Assembly (NCBI RefSeq): GCF_000007825.1
Contig: NC_004722.1
Location: 4,194,501-4,258,500 of the forward strand
Source of the DNA: Bacillus cereus ATCC 14579
GTDB lineage: Bacteria; Bacillota; Bacilli; Bacillales; Bacillaceae_G
DNA: 64,000 nt
Direction: 5' to 3'
Shown here: in pieces, positions 35,426 to 44,576 of the stretch
Position numbering within the stretch: position 1 is the first letter of the stretch
Layout of the letters: each line of letters starts with the position of its first letter
Translations under genes and position numbers: made by a program
Notes under the pieces: generated by a model
Told to the model about the DNA's origin: nothing
What the model saw: only the letters and a program-made list of their open reading frames with translations
Databases searched by the model: none

Positions 35426-36376
35426 ATGAAAATTGTTAAAATTTCCCCTCGTGGTTATTGCTACGGTGTTGTCGATGCAATGGTAATTGCACGTAACGCC
35501 GCATTAGATAAATCATTGCCGAGACCCATTTATATTTTAGGTATGATTGTTCACAATAAACATGTTACAGACGCTTTTGAAGAAGATGGAATCATCACAT
35601 TAGACGGTCCAAGTCGCTTAGAAATTTTAGATAAAATTGATTCTGGTACTGTTATTTTCACTGCACACGGTGTTTCTCCAGAAGTTAAACAACGCGCAAA
35701 AGAAAAAGGTTTAACAACAATCGATGCTACTTGCCCAGATGTTACCAAGACGCATGACCTTATCGAAGCTAAGAAAGCGGAAGGGTATCATGTCATTTAT
35801 ATCGGTAAAAAAAATCATCCATAGCCAGAAGGCGCAGTTGGTATTGCACCTGACATCGTTCACCTTATCGAAAGAGCCGATGATTTAAAAACATTAGAAA
35901 TCCCAACAGATAAAATTTTAGTAACAAATCAAACAACGATGAGTCAATGGGATGTTCAACATTTAATGGAGGACATTCAAAAAAAATTCCCAACAGCAGA
36001 ATTCCATAAAGAAATTTGTTTAGCAACTCAAGTTCGCCAAGAAGCTGTCGCTAAACAAGCTGATGTTGCAGACTTAACAATTGTTGTTGGTGATCCGAAA
36101 AGTAACAATTCAAATCGCTTAGCACAAGTATCACAAGAAATCGCGGGTACAAAAGCATATCGAGTTGCTGATGTAAGCGAAATTCAATTAGAGTGGCTAC
36201 AAGGTGTAGAAAACGTAGCTGTTACAGCAGGTGCTTCTACTCCAACGCCAATTACGAAAGAAGTTATCGCTTTCTTAGAGCAATATAACCCAATGAATCC
36301 CGCTACATGGGAAAGAGTTCGAAAAGTACCGTTACAAAAAATATTACCTCGCGTGAAAGTGAAAAAAGAACAATAA
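35426..36376 (+). pseudogene. ispH: 4-hydroxy-3-methylbut-2-enyl diphosphate reductase IspH, interrupted by one TAG codon
   Basis: IspH makes IPP and DMAPP from HMBPP, the final MEP-pathway step. The full 316-codon frame is continuous from the ATG at 35426 (AAGGAGAGG upstream) to 36376 except for TAG at 35822-35824, codon 133. Around it the protein reads KKNHP-stop-PEGAVG, where the family has HPEPEG; GAG to TAG is one base. That glutamate corresponds to the catalytic Glu126 of E. coli IspH. Cluster cysteines are Cys12 (GYCYG), one in DATCPD and one in KEICLA; the last lies after the stop. No other decay is seen. IspH is normally essential in Bacillus, so a sequence error is likelier than a true null. 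Confidence 0.9.
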
Positions 36377-36377
36377 T

Positions 36378-36409
36378 AAAAACCGTTGCTTGCATGAGCA
36401 ACGGTTTTT
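36378..36409. terminator. Bidirectional terminator between ispH and yqfO
   Basis: AAAAACCGTTGCT and AGCAACGGTTTTT form a 13-bp stem around TGCATG, flanked by A and T runs for both converging genes. Confidence 0.92.
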
Positions 36410-36416
36410 ATTTTTC

Positions 36417-37538
36417 TTATACAAATATAAATGGATCTGTATGTAACTGCGAAGCATGAATGTGTACATTGAGTTTCTTTGCATCCACTTTTTCTTGTAA
36501 TTGCTTTTGTACACCTTGTTTCATTACTTTTTCAACATTATGTCCTGGGTCAACTATATTTAAACCGAGCATCATCGCATCATGAGCAACATGATAGTAC
36601 ATGTCACCAGTTACATATACATCTGCTCCTTTAAATTTCGCTTGGTTTATATATTTATTACCATCTCCACCAAGTACAGCTACTTTACGCACTTTATCGT
36701 CTAACTTACCGACAACTCTTGCGCCCTTCACGTCTAATGATTGTTTCACATGTTCTGCAAATTGACCAAGCGTCATTTCTTCTTGTAAGTATCCTATTTT
36801 TCCTAGGCCTAACGTTTCACCTTTATTATCAAGCGGATACACATCGTATGCTACTTCTTCATAAGGGTGCGCTGTTACCATTGCTTTAATCACTTTCCGC
36901 TGTAATGAAGCTGGAATAATCGTTTCGATTCGCACTTCTTCTACACGTTCTAACTGTCCAGTTTCCCCGATATAAGGATTTGTCCCCTCTTGAGGTACAA
37001 ATGTGCCTGTACCCTCGCTACTAAACGTACAGTGGCTATAATTGCCGATATGACCAGCACCTGCGTCTCCTAATGCTTTCCTTACTTCTTCTGCATGAGT
37101 GACTGGCACAAACACAACAACTTTTTTCATTTCTTCTGCATATGTCGGTGCCAAAACTTCTGTATTTTGCAATCCTAACGCCTCAGCAAGTAAATCATTT
37201 ACCCCGCCCTTAGCAACATCCACATTTGTATGCGCTGCATAGATTGCAATATCATTTTTAATACACTTTTCAATAATTTTCCCATACGCCTTATCTGTAT
37301 GAATCGCTTTTAACGGGTTAAAAATTAAAGGATGATGAGCAATAATGACATTTGCCCCTAATTGAATTGCTTCATCCACAACTTCTTCCGTTACATCTAA
37401 CGCAATCAATACGTGCCGCACGGGTTTATTAAGCGCTCCAATCTGCAGGCCAATCTTATCTCCTTCCATCGCCAAATGCTTCGGATACATACTTTCAAAT
37501 AAAGAAATAATTTCATGGCCATTTGGAATTTTACTCAT
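36417..37538 (-). CDS. yqfO: Nif3-like dinuclear metal centre protein (YqfO)
   Basis: A 373-residue Nif3/DUF34 protein. The metal-binding motifs IIAHHPLIF near residue 67 and AHTNVDVAKGG near 105, and the late GDMYYHVAHDAM and VDPGHNVEK, are present; an inserted middle domain (about 130-235, PII-like) is typical of the long bacterial form. Its biochemical role is uncertain; members have been linked to GTP cyclohydrolase-like and metal-handling functions. It overlaps trmK by four bases (ATGA), giving translational coupling. Confidence 0.9.
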   Translation of the reverse strand: MSKIPNGHEIISLFESMYPKHLAMEGDKIGLQIGALNKPVRHVLIALDVTEEVVDEAIQLGANVIIAHHPLIFNPLKAIHTDKAYGKIIEKCIKNDIAIYAAHTNVDVAKGGVNDLLAEALGLQNTEVLAPTYAEEMKKVVVFVPVTHAEEVRKALGDAGAGHIGNYSHCTFSSEGTGTFVPQEGTNPYIGETGQLERVEEVRIETIIPASLQRKVIKAMVTAHPYEEVAYDVYPLDNKGETLGLGKIGYLQEEMTLGQFAEHVKQSLDVKGARVVGKLDDKVRKVAVLGGDGNKYINQAKFKGADVYVTGDMYYHVAHDAMMLGLNIVDPGHNVEKVMKQGVQKQLQEKVDAKKLNVHIHASQLHTDPFIFV

Positions 37539-38242
37539 GATAAAACCTCCCCTATCATTTTCATTTTCGCTTCTACTTCCCCACGCTTCGCTTTTGTTTC
37601 TTCAGAATCAGCTGCACGTTCTAACTGTTTTAAAATATTTTGGAAGTTTTTTAATTCTCCTTCCCATTTTTCAACGAAGGCTTCACTTTTTTCTGTTATT
37701 AAAAATGGTCCCATAAACAATTCAGCTTGTTTATTTTCAGAGTAAGGCGCTGCAACATTTCCTCGCTCCCCTACTAAAATTTCGTAAATTTTCCCATCTT
37801 CTTTTACGATTTTTTCATGGATAAGCTCCCAACCATTCTCAATAAACCATTCACGAATATGATGCGCTGCAATATTAGGCTGTAAAATTAAACGTGTTAC
37901 ACCTTCTAATTTTTCTTTACCACTTTCTAAAATGTCACGAATTAACGCTCCGCCCATTCCGGCAACCGTAATTACATCTACTTCTCCTGGTGCGATAACA
38001 GCTAATCCATTCCCTTTACGCACATCTACTTTATCTTGTAAACCACTTTCAGCTACAGTTGCTTGCGCAGAGCGAAATGGTCCATCTACGACCTCTCCTG
38101 CAACTGCTTTTGTAGCAATATTATTTATAATTGTATAACACGGTAAATACGCATGATCCGATCCAATATCAGCGACTGTAGATCCTACTGGTATTTCACG
38201 TACAACTTCTTCTAATCGTTTTGAAAGCTTTACTTCATTCAT
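37535..38242 (-). CDS. trmK: tRNA (adenine-22-N1)-methyltransferase TrmK
   Basis: A 235-residue class I methyltransferase that methylates N1 of A22 in tRNAs. The SAM loop is VADIGSDHAYLPCY near residue 25; other family blocks are VTVAGMGGALIRDIL and LILQPNIAAHHIREWF. A C-terminal helical coiled-coil part (about 170-235) is typical of TrmK (YqfN). The gene precedes yqfO with a four-base overlap, as in B. subtilis. Confidence 0.92.
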   Translation of the reverse strand: MNEVKLSKRLEEVVREIPVGSTVADIGSDHAYLPCYTIINNIATKAVAGEVVDGPFRSAQATVAESGLQDKVDVRKGNGLAVIAPGEVDVITVAGMGGALIRDILESGKEKLEGVTRLILQPNIAAHHIREWFIENGWELIHEKIVKEDGKIYEILVGERGNVAAPYSENKQAELFMGPFLITEKSEAFVEKWEGELKNFQNILKQLERAADSEETKAKRGEVEAKMKMIGEVLS

Positions 38243-38362
38243 GTATTTCCATTACTCCTTCTCTTGTCAGTCTGTCTCCATGATAATGAATTTATAGTAG
38301 TTGTTGCAAGCCCATAACAACAATTCACTGCTCTATCATTCATCGTATTTTAGAAAATATAG

Positions 38363-38398
38363 AAAAACAAGCCCTTTGCATAAGCAAAAGGCTTGTCA
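38363..38398 (-). terminator. Terminator after cccA
   Basis: ACAAGCCTTTTGC and GCAAAGGGCTTGT pair with one mismatch around TTAT on the minus strand, then TTTTTC. Confidence 0.87.
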
Positions 38399-38407
38399 TA
38401 CGGAACT

Positions 38408-38764
38408 TTATTTTTTCTTCGATAACCAATCAGCTACTTTAGCGGCTTGATCAGCTGGAACTATATTGGCAGGCATATTGCCTTTTCCTTTCGAAAGAAT
38501 TTCTTTAATTTCATCCTTTGAAAGTTTCCCACCAATTTTTTGCAAGTTAGGTCCAACTGCCCCTTGTAACTGATCACCATGGCAGCTCGTACAACTTTGC
38601 TTCACAATATCTTCTGGTTTTGATGCCGTTTGTGCTGGCTTCCCGCCATTTTTTGCATCAGCTAACTCTTTAGATTTATTTAGCCCCTGAAATGAAAATA
38701 CAAACATAACGATAATACCCAATGCTGCAATAAGAGCGAACGGAATCAGCGGATTACGTTTCAT
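38408..38764 (-). CDS. cccA: Cytochrome c550/c551, membrane-anchored
   Basis: A 118-residue c-type cytochrome with an N-terminal membrane helix (about 7-26), a linker of about 30 residues and a C-terminal haem domain. The haem site is CTSCH (Cys58, Cys61, His62) and the probable sixth ligand is Met97 in GNMPAN. It faces outward and carries electrons to or from respiratory oxidases. Place before sigA matches cccA of B. subtilis. There is no lipobox cysteine, in contrast to CccB-type proteins. Confidence 0.9.
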   Translation of the reverse strand: MKRNPLIPFALIAALGIIVMFVFSFQGLNKSKELADAKNGGKPAQTASKPEDIVKQSCTSCHGDQLQGAVGPNLQKIGGKLSKDEIKEILSKGKGNMPANIVPADQAAKVADWLSKKK

Positions 38765-39107
38765 ATCTCTTCTCCCCCTTCTATACCCCTGAATAGTTAG
38801 ATGATTCAGTCATTTCCATTGTACTTGAAAACGCTCTATCAGAAAAGAGTAAACTACCACTTGTTAAAAATATTCCATAAATTCAGTTTATTGTTTTTTA
38901 TTGTCATATCGCTTATTATTTCGATAATTATTAACGTTTCTCATCATATTTTTCGCTTTTCTACATATATTTTTGTATAGAATAAACAAAATTAATCGAA
39001 AAATCGAAAAATGAGCATTTGCAAATCAAAAGACAATTCTGTAAAATAAATTACAAGAAATTGTAATCGTTGCCGACAGCTAAATTTTAACAAAAATTAA
39101 CAAAATA
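38765..39107. other. Intergenic region upstream of cccA
   Basis: About 340 AT-rich bases with no supported gene. The left part must carry the cccA promoter; the right part borders the sigA terminator. I see no clear operator or RNA element. Confidence 0.55.
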
Positions 39108-39146
39108 AAAAAGTTTACTTCACAATGGTGAAGTAAACTTAAAAAA
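39108..39146 (-). terminator. Terminator after sigA
   Basis: AAGTTTACTTCAC and GTGAAGTAAACTT (39111-39140) form a 13-bp stem, followed on the minus strand by TTTTTTATTTTG. Confidence 0.92.
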
Positions 39147-39150
39147 TAAC

Positions 39151-40278
39151 CTATTCTAAGAAATCCTTAAGACGCTTACTACGGCTTGGATGTCTTAATT
39201 TGCGAAGTGCTTTTGCTTCAATTTGACGGATACGCTCTCTCGTTACGCCGAATACTTTCCCAACTTCTTCAAGCGTACGAGTTCGTCCATCATCTAAACC
39301 GAAACGAAGACGTAGAACATTTTCTTCACGATCTGTTAGCGTATCTAACACATCTTCTAATTGTTCTTTTAGCAATTCATAGGCTGCATGGTCCGCAGGC
39401 GATGTTGCTTCTTGGTCTTCAATAAAGTCACCTAAATGGGAGTCATCTTCTTCACCAATTGGTGTTTCAAGAGAAACTGGCTCCTGTGCAATTTTTAAGA
39501 TTTCACGTACTTTTTCTGGAGCAAGATCCATTTCTTCACCAATCTCTTCAGGAGACGGTTCACGACCTAAATCTTGTAATAATTGGCGTTGTACACGAAT
39601 TAACTTGTTAATCGTTTCAACCATATGAACTGGAATACGAATTGTTCGCGCTTGGTCTGCAATGGCACGTGTAATAGCTTGGCGAATCCACCAAGTTGCA
39701 TACGTACTAAATTTGAAACCTTTACGATAATCGAACTTTTCAACAGCTTTAATTAGACCCATATTACCTTCTTGAATTAAGTCTAAGAAAAGCATACCAC
39801 GGCCTACATAGCGCTTTGCAATACTTACTACAAGACGTAAGTTTGCTTCTGCAAGACGACGTTTCGCTTCTTCATCGCCTTCTTCAATACGCGTTGCAAG
39901 TCGAATTTCTTCTTCTGCAGATAGTAAGTCTACACGACCAATTTCTTTTAAATACATACGAACAGGATCGTTGATTTTAACCCCTGGTGGTACACTTAAA
40001 TCATTGAGGTCAAACTCTTCTTCTGTTTTTGAAATTTGGCGATTATTAGGGCCTTCTTCGTTGTCATTATCACCAACTAAGTCAATGCCTTGTTCACCCA
40101 AATATTCATAGTATTCATCCATTTGATCGGATTCAATTTCAAATCCATTCATGCGTTCTGCAATCTCTTCATATGTAAGAACGCCACGTTTTTTTCCGAG
40201 CTCAGTGAGTTGTTCTTTCACTTGCTCAAGGGTCATTTCAGTTTCAATTTGTTTAGAACGAGCTGGTTTGTCAGCCAT
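39151..40278 (-). CDS. sigA: Housekeeping sigma factor SigA (RpoD)
   Basis: The 375-residue primary sigma factor directing RNA polymerase to -35/-10 promoters. Region 1.1 (about 15-80) is followed by 1.2 (DPVRMYLKEIGRVDLL), region 2 (NLRLVVSIAKRYVGRG, DLIQEGNMGLIKAV, FKFSTYATWWIRQAI), region 3 and region 4.2 with the helix-turn-helix FGVTRERIRQIEAKAL. All are intact. It lies 59 bases after dnaG in the conserved macromolecular-synthesis cluster, but the rpsU of that operon is elsewhere, at 54.5 kb, as in other Bacillus. Confidence 0.97.
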   Translation of the reverse strand: MADKPARSKQIETEMTLEQVKEQLTELGKKRGVLTYEEIAERMNGFEIESDQMDEYYEYLGEQGIDLVGDNDNEEGPNNRQISKTEEEFDLNDLSVPPGVKINDPVRMYLKEIGRVDLLSAEEEIRLATRIEEGDEEAKRRLAEANLRLVVSIAKRYVGRGMLFLDLIQEGNMGLIKAVEKFDYRKGFKFSTYATWWIRQAITRAIADQARTIRIPVHMVETINKLIRVQRQLLQDLGREPSPEEIGEEMDLAPEKVREILKIAQEPVSLETPIGEEDDSHLGDFIEDQEATSPADHAAYELLKEQLEDVLDTLTDREENVLRLRFGLDDGRTRTLEEVGKVFGVTRERIRQIEAKALRKLRHPSRSKRLKDFLE

Positions 40279-40337
40279 CTGTTCCCCTCCTTACGCGAGA
40301 TACAAACATTCATTATACTAAAACTTTATCAAAAAAG

Positions 40338-42134
40338 CTATTTTCTCGCTTTTTGATTTTGTAAATATGCTACATAATATTTAGCAGCCTCTACAGGATC
40401 TGTTTTTTCCATTTGTTTCACTTTAAAGATGATCTCCATCTTTTCAAGTTTTTCCTGATGCCGTCTAAGCGTCTCCAAATGGCCTTGTAACACTTCTTCT
40501 GTGTATTCTGGATTAATAAATTCATCCGTCGAAATATCAGTGATAATATTTTTCAACTTTTCATCAGAGAGCCAACTTAAAAATGTTCCGACTGAAGGTT
40601 CATTTCCCTTTTCATAATATGCGTATAGTTCATATAAAATCCCTTTATGTTCTTCTGTATGAAAATCTTCTATATGGGATTCCATACGAACAGCTACTTC
40701 TGCACTTTGCAACATATGGTAAATAATTTCTCTTTCCGCTCTTTCAAAACCTGTTAACTTCGGTTTTGTTTGAACGACTTGAGACGGTTTAGCAACCTGC
40801 TTTATTTGTTTTTGCTGTACCTTTTGTTCTTTGCGATATTGGTGCAATTGATTCAAAAGTGTTTCCATTGAATACGAAAATTCTTGCGATAATGACTTCA
40901 AATATGACTCTGCCTGCATCGCATCTTGTAACAACGATAACTCTTTTAAAACACTTTTCACATATTCTTCTTTGCCAGACTCATCTTGCAAATTTTTCCC
41001 TAAACGCAAATAATTTATTTTAAAACCAACAAAACTCACACTTGATTTCACAAGATTTTCAAAAGCAGTAGTCCCATATTGTTGCACATATTCATCAGGA
41101 TCAAGCTTATCTGGCAAGGATGTGACTTTCACTTGGCAACCAACTTTTAGCAATAATTGCCCTGCTTTCATCGTCGCTTCTCGCCCTGCTTTATCACCAT
41201 CATAGCAAAGAACAACAGTTTCAACGTTACGTCGCAGAAGTTTTGCTTGTTCTTCAGTTAAAGCTGTTCCCATTGTCGCAACAGCTTCTTCCACACCACT
41301 TTTTACCGCAGCTAGTACATCGGCATATCCTTCGAAAAGAACCACTTGCCCACGCTTTCTAATAAATGGTCTTGCTTGGTGGAAGTTATACAACAATTTA
41401 CTTTTGTGAAAAATCGGTGTTTCAGGACTATTTAAATATTTCGGAGTGTCATCTCCTAACGCCCTTCCACTAAACGCTATCACCTTACCTTGTAACGTAT
41501 AGATCGGGAACATAACTCTTCCACGGAAGCGATCATAATGACTACCATCCTTCTCACTTCTTATTAGAAGGCCAGCTTGTTCCATAGTAGACAGCGATAA
41601 ACCTCTTTTTTGTAAAATTTTCGTCGCTGCATCCCAAGCAGGTGATGCATAACCAATTTCAAACTTCTCAATCATCTCTTTCGTAATACCACGGTTTAAT
41701 AAATATGAAAGTGCTTCATTTCCCTCTTCCGTATTTACTAATAAATGATGATAATACTTTTTCAATAATTCATGAGCTTGTTGCATGATGACAGTGTCAT
41801 CAGATATGTCTTCTTGTTGTCCTTGCCCTGATGTATACTCTGCAACCGCAATTCCATTTCTTTCACCTAGCTTTTGAACAGCCTCGGTAAAAGCCAGTCC
41901 TTCCATTTTCATTAGAAAGGAAAATACATTTCCACCTTCTCCACATCCGAAGCAATGAAAAATTTGCTTATCAGATGAAACAGAGAATGAAGGAGAATTC
42001 TCACCATGAAATGGACAAAGACCGAAATAGTTACGCCCCTGTTTTCTAAGTTGAACGTATTCACCAATGACTTCTACAATATCGGATGATGTCCGAATCT
42101 GTTCAACAACTTCTTCGGGAATTCTGTTCCCCAT
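40338..42134 (-). CDS. dnaG: DNA primase
   Basis: The 598-residue primase makes RNA primers at the replication fork. The N-terminal zinc ribbon has Cys40, His43, Cys61 and Cys64. The Toprim core carries FEGYADVLAA (metal Glu), CYDGDKAG and the DPDEYVQ block. The C-terminal helicase-interaction domain (about 450-598) binds DnaC/DnaB helicase. It is followed by sigA in one transcript. A decayed yqxD gene lies directly upstream where B. subtilis has the intact gene. Confidence 0.96.
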   Translation of the reverse strand: MGNRIPEEVVEQIRTSSDIVEVIGEYVQLRKQGRNYFGLCPFHGENSPSFSVSSDKQIFHCFGCGEGGNVFSFLMKMEGLAFTEAVQKLGERNGIAVAEYTSGQGQQEDISDDTVIMQQAHELLKKYYHHLLVNTEEGNEALSYLLNRGITKEMIEKFEIGYASPAWDAATKILQKRGLSLSTMEQAGLLIRSEKDGSHYDRFRGRVMFPIYTLQGKVIAFSGRALGDDTPKYLNSPETPIFHKSKLLYNFHQARPFIRKRGQVVLFEGYADVLAAVKSGVEEAVATMGTALTEEQAKLLRRNVETVVLCYDGDKAGREATMKAGQLLLKVGCQVKVTSLPDKLDPDEYVQQYGTTAFENLVKSSVSFVGFKINYLRLGKNLQDESGKEEYVKSVLKELSLLQDAMQAESYLKSLSQEFSYSMETLLNQLHQYRKEQKVQQKQIKQVAKPSQVVQTKPKLTGFERAEREIIYHMLQSAEVAVRMESHIEDFHTEEHKGILYELYAYYEKGNEPSVGTFLSWLSDEKLKNIITDISTDEFINPEYTEEVLQGHLETLRRHQEKLEKMEIIFKVKQMEKTDPVEAAKYYVAYLQNQKARK

Positions 42135-42215
42135 AACTCCATCTCCGTGTCGTATTTTGTATTCGATATAAATTAAAAAATTCCTTTATAATTCGACAAT
42201 ATTTTTCTAAACTTG

Positions 42216-42627
42216 TTAGAAAGTGTTGCCGATTACATTGTATAAACGATTTTGAACCTTTCCTATAGGTCCCTTATCTGTATAAATCGCATATACATAC
42301 TTGCTATATAAAATTGTATACATTTGCTCATCTGTTACAAATGTATCTCTTAGAAACAATACATATACACCTTTTTACAAGAAGAGTAGCAAGCCACATA
42401 TACTGTTTGATCTTGAGATTTGTAACTTTTTTATGTTGATCCATATAACAATCAACTCCATTTTGTTCAGTATCTACAAAGATCCAATTGCCTTGCTATT
42501 TCCTTAAAGGATGAGCATATGATGCGACAAACAAAATTCCGACATGAAATTCCGCTCCAACTTGCACAATTTTAGCCTTCACGGGATATACATCTACACC
42601 AACTAATATGTTGTTGATGTTTTGCAT
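42216..42627 (-). pseudogene. yqxD: Decayed YqxD/YaiI-family gene (DUF188, UPF0178)
   Basis: A relic that no single open frame shows. From ATG at 42627 the frame reads VGVDVYPVKAKIVQVGAEF then ILFVASYAHP, resembling the family start VDADACPVKDxI and the following VTLVTSxAH. A TAG follows at codon 44 (42498-42496), but the same frame continues as NWIFVDTEQNGVDCYMDQHK and KQYMWLATLLVK, corresponding to YVDxGxxAADYxI and QDYGLASLLL. A one-base shift in an A run then gives KGVYVLFLRD, TDEQMYTILYSKYV and DKGPIGK, matching GCxVLHHKG, YTExNIDxLLxSRYL and TKGPKP. It ends at 42216. The site between yqfL and dnaG is exactly where B. subtilis has yqxD. Many substitutions show real decay. Confidence 0.78.
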
Positions 42628-42964
42628 ATTTCTGTATTCTACATCCCTTCTGTGAATCCTTCCATAATGTGCGTTTTCTTGTATAGATTTTGTCGATTTA
42701 ACGTAATTACATGTCTTTTTCGTAAATCCTATCCCTAGTTTATTCTGAAAAATTAAAGTCTAAACGTAAAATATAGGTTTTTATCACAATTTTTTATTAT
42801 AATATATTTTCTTCAACTACGCTACATATCCCTTTATTTTTTCATCTTACATTTCAGGATGACAAACTCACACCTTGAATATACTAAAAGACAAAGGAGT
42901 ATAAGTATAACCATTACACTCCAATCTATTACAAAGTCCATAGGTACCATATTTCACACGAGCG
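42628..42964. other. Intergenic region between yqfL terminator and the yqxD relic
   Basis: About 340 AT-rich bases. I see no coding frame, RNA gene or operator. With the relic, the gap between yqfL and dnaG is about 860 bases, unusually long for this compact cluster. Confidence 0.55.
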
Positions 42965-42996
42965 AAAAAAGCACATTCACCTTTGGTAAATGTGCT
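42965..42996 (-). terminator. Terminator after yqfL
   Basis: AGCACATTTACC pairs with GGTGAATGTGCT with one mismatch around AAA on the minus strand, followed by six T residues. It overlaps the last yqfL codon. Confidence 0.9.
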
Positions 42997-43807
42997 AAAA
43001 CATTTTTTGGTTTTGCACTGCATTCACAATAATATTTGCTGTTTCTTCAATCGCTTTATTCGATACATCGATTACTTGGCAATTTATTCTACTAATTACT
43101 TCCTCAAAGTGATCAATTTCTTCTTGAATACGATTAATATTTGCATATGTTGCTCCATCACTTAATCCAAGTGATTTTAATCGTTCTTTTCGAATATGAT
43201 TTAACTTATCTGGCGTAATTTTCAAACCGAAACATTTTTCTTTTGCCACTTGATATAGTTCTTCAGGTGGGTCAACTTCTGGCACGAGTGGTACATTCGC
43301 AACTTTCAAGCGTTTGTTATGAGCTAAATATTGGGAAAGTGGTGTTTTTGATGTACGCGAAACACCAATCAACACGATATCTGCTTTTAAAATACCTCGT
43401 GCATCTCTGCCGTCATCATACTTCACAGCAAACTCAATCGCTTCAATCTTTTTAAAGTATTCTTCATCTAACCTACGGACAACACCTGGCTCATATCTCG
43501 GCACTTGCCCCGTAATTTCTTCAATTTGATCAATAAGAGGGCCGATAATATCGTATGCCTCTACCCCTTCTTTTGCAGCCTCTGTTACTAAATACTGGCG
43601 CATATCAGGCTTAACTAACGTAAAACATATAAGTGCTTGATTACTCTTAGCAATCGAAATCACTTCTTTTAATGTCCCTGTATCTTCTACATACGGTACA
43701 CGTCTAATATCAGGAGCAAACGGGAATTGCCCCATTGCTGCTCGAACAACCAAATCAGCCGTTTCTCCTACAGAGTCAGATACGACATATACGATTTTAT
43801 TATCCAT
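42995..43807 (-). CDS. yqfL: Pyruvate, phosphate dikinase regulatory protein (DUF299, YqfL)
   Basis: A 270-residue bifunctional Ser/Thr kinase and phosphorylase family member that switches PPDK (or PEP synthase) off and on using ADP and phosphate. The P-loop-like motif [15 protein letters not shown] near residue 150 is diagnostic, with the N-terminal [10 protein letters not shown]. It lies 29 bases after ccpN; the pair is conserved in Bacillus and connects both genes to gluconeogenic control. The partner kinase target is not in this window. Confidence 0.92.
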
Positions 43808-43836
43808 TACATTACCTCACTTTAAACAAATTACAC

Positions 43837-44472
43837 TTATTCGTTATTTACTAAATTTACAAACGCACGTGTAATATTTGTTTTTGTAATTCGCCCAATC
43901 ACTTCTAAACCTTGTTTCGTATCTTTTACAACTGGCATTGCATCAATCTGTCTTTCTATTAATTCCATCGCAATATCATATAAAGAATCCTCTCTACGAC
44001 ACATCGCAATGTTTGGCATCCTTGTCATGATAATATTAACCGGAAGAGAGGTTAAATCCTGCTTTCCTAAGCTCGCTCTTAATAAATCTTTACGAGACAC
44101 AACACCAACTAATAGAGTCATCTGATCTACAACGAACAATGTACCAACGTCCTCTAAAAACATCGTACAAATTGCATCGTATACGGAAACATTTTTATCA
44201 ATTACAACCGGTCTAGATTGATAATCTTGTACTTTAATTTTCTTAACAGCTTCAGATAATAGCTGCCCCCCAGTTTTACCCGTATAAAAATAACCTACGC
44301 GTGGACGTGCTTCTAAATAACCAGCCATCGTTAAAATTGCTAAGTCTGGTCTTAGCGTCGCACGTGTTAGACCCAATTGCGCTGCAATTGATTCCCCTGT
44401 AATAGGACCGTGATCTTTTACAATCTGAATGATATGTTCTTGCCGTTTATTCAGCTCTATGATAATCACCAC
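43837..44472 (-). CDS. ccpN: Transcriptional repressor CcpN with HTH and CBS domains
   Basis: A repressor of gluconeogenic genes (in B. subtilis gapB, pckA and the sr1 RNA). The N-terminal winged helix (TGESIAAQLGLTRATLRPDL, about 20-45) is followed by GYLEARPRVGYFYTGKT and two CBS domains (about 80-205), which bind nucleotides. The start is uncertain. The frame opens with GTG at 44472 and GTG at 44469; both overlap AAAGGTGGTGAT, which looks like the ribosome-binding site. By comparison with B. subtilis the start should be at or near 44469. It is the first gene before yqfL. Confidence 0.9.
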   Translation of the reverse strand: MVIIIELNKRQEHIIQIVKDHGPITGESIAAQLGLTRATLRPDLAILTMAGYLEARPRVGYFYTGKTGGQLLSEAVKKIKVQDYQSRPVVIDKNVSVYDAICTMFLEDVGTLFVVDQMTLLVGVVSRKDLLRASLGKQDLTSLPVNIIMTRMPNIAMCRREDSLYDIAMELIERQIDAMPVVKDTKQGLEVIGRITKTNITRAFVNLVNNE

Positions 44473-44551
44473 CTTTAATGCACAACGAAAAAAGTTATAC
44501 TATCTCTTAAATATTATATACTAAATATGCTATTCGAAAAAGAAAGTATGT

Positions 44552-44572
44552 AAAAAGGACCGTATACGGCCC
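44552..44572 (-). terminator. Terminator after recO
   Basis: GGGCCGTATACGGTCC, a near-perfect short hairpin, is followed by TTTTTA on the minus strand, five bases after the recO stop. Confidence 0.85.
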
Positions 44573-44576
44573 AAAA

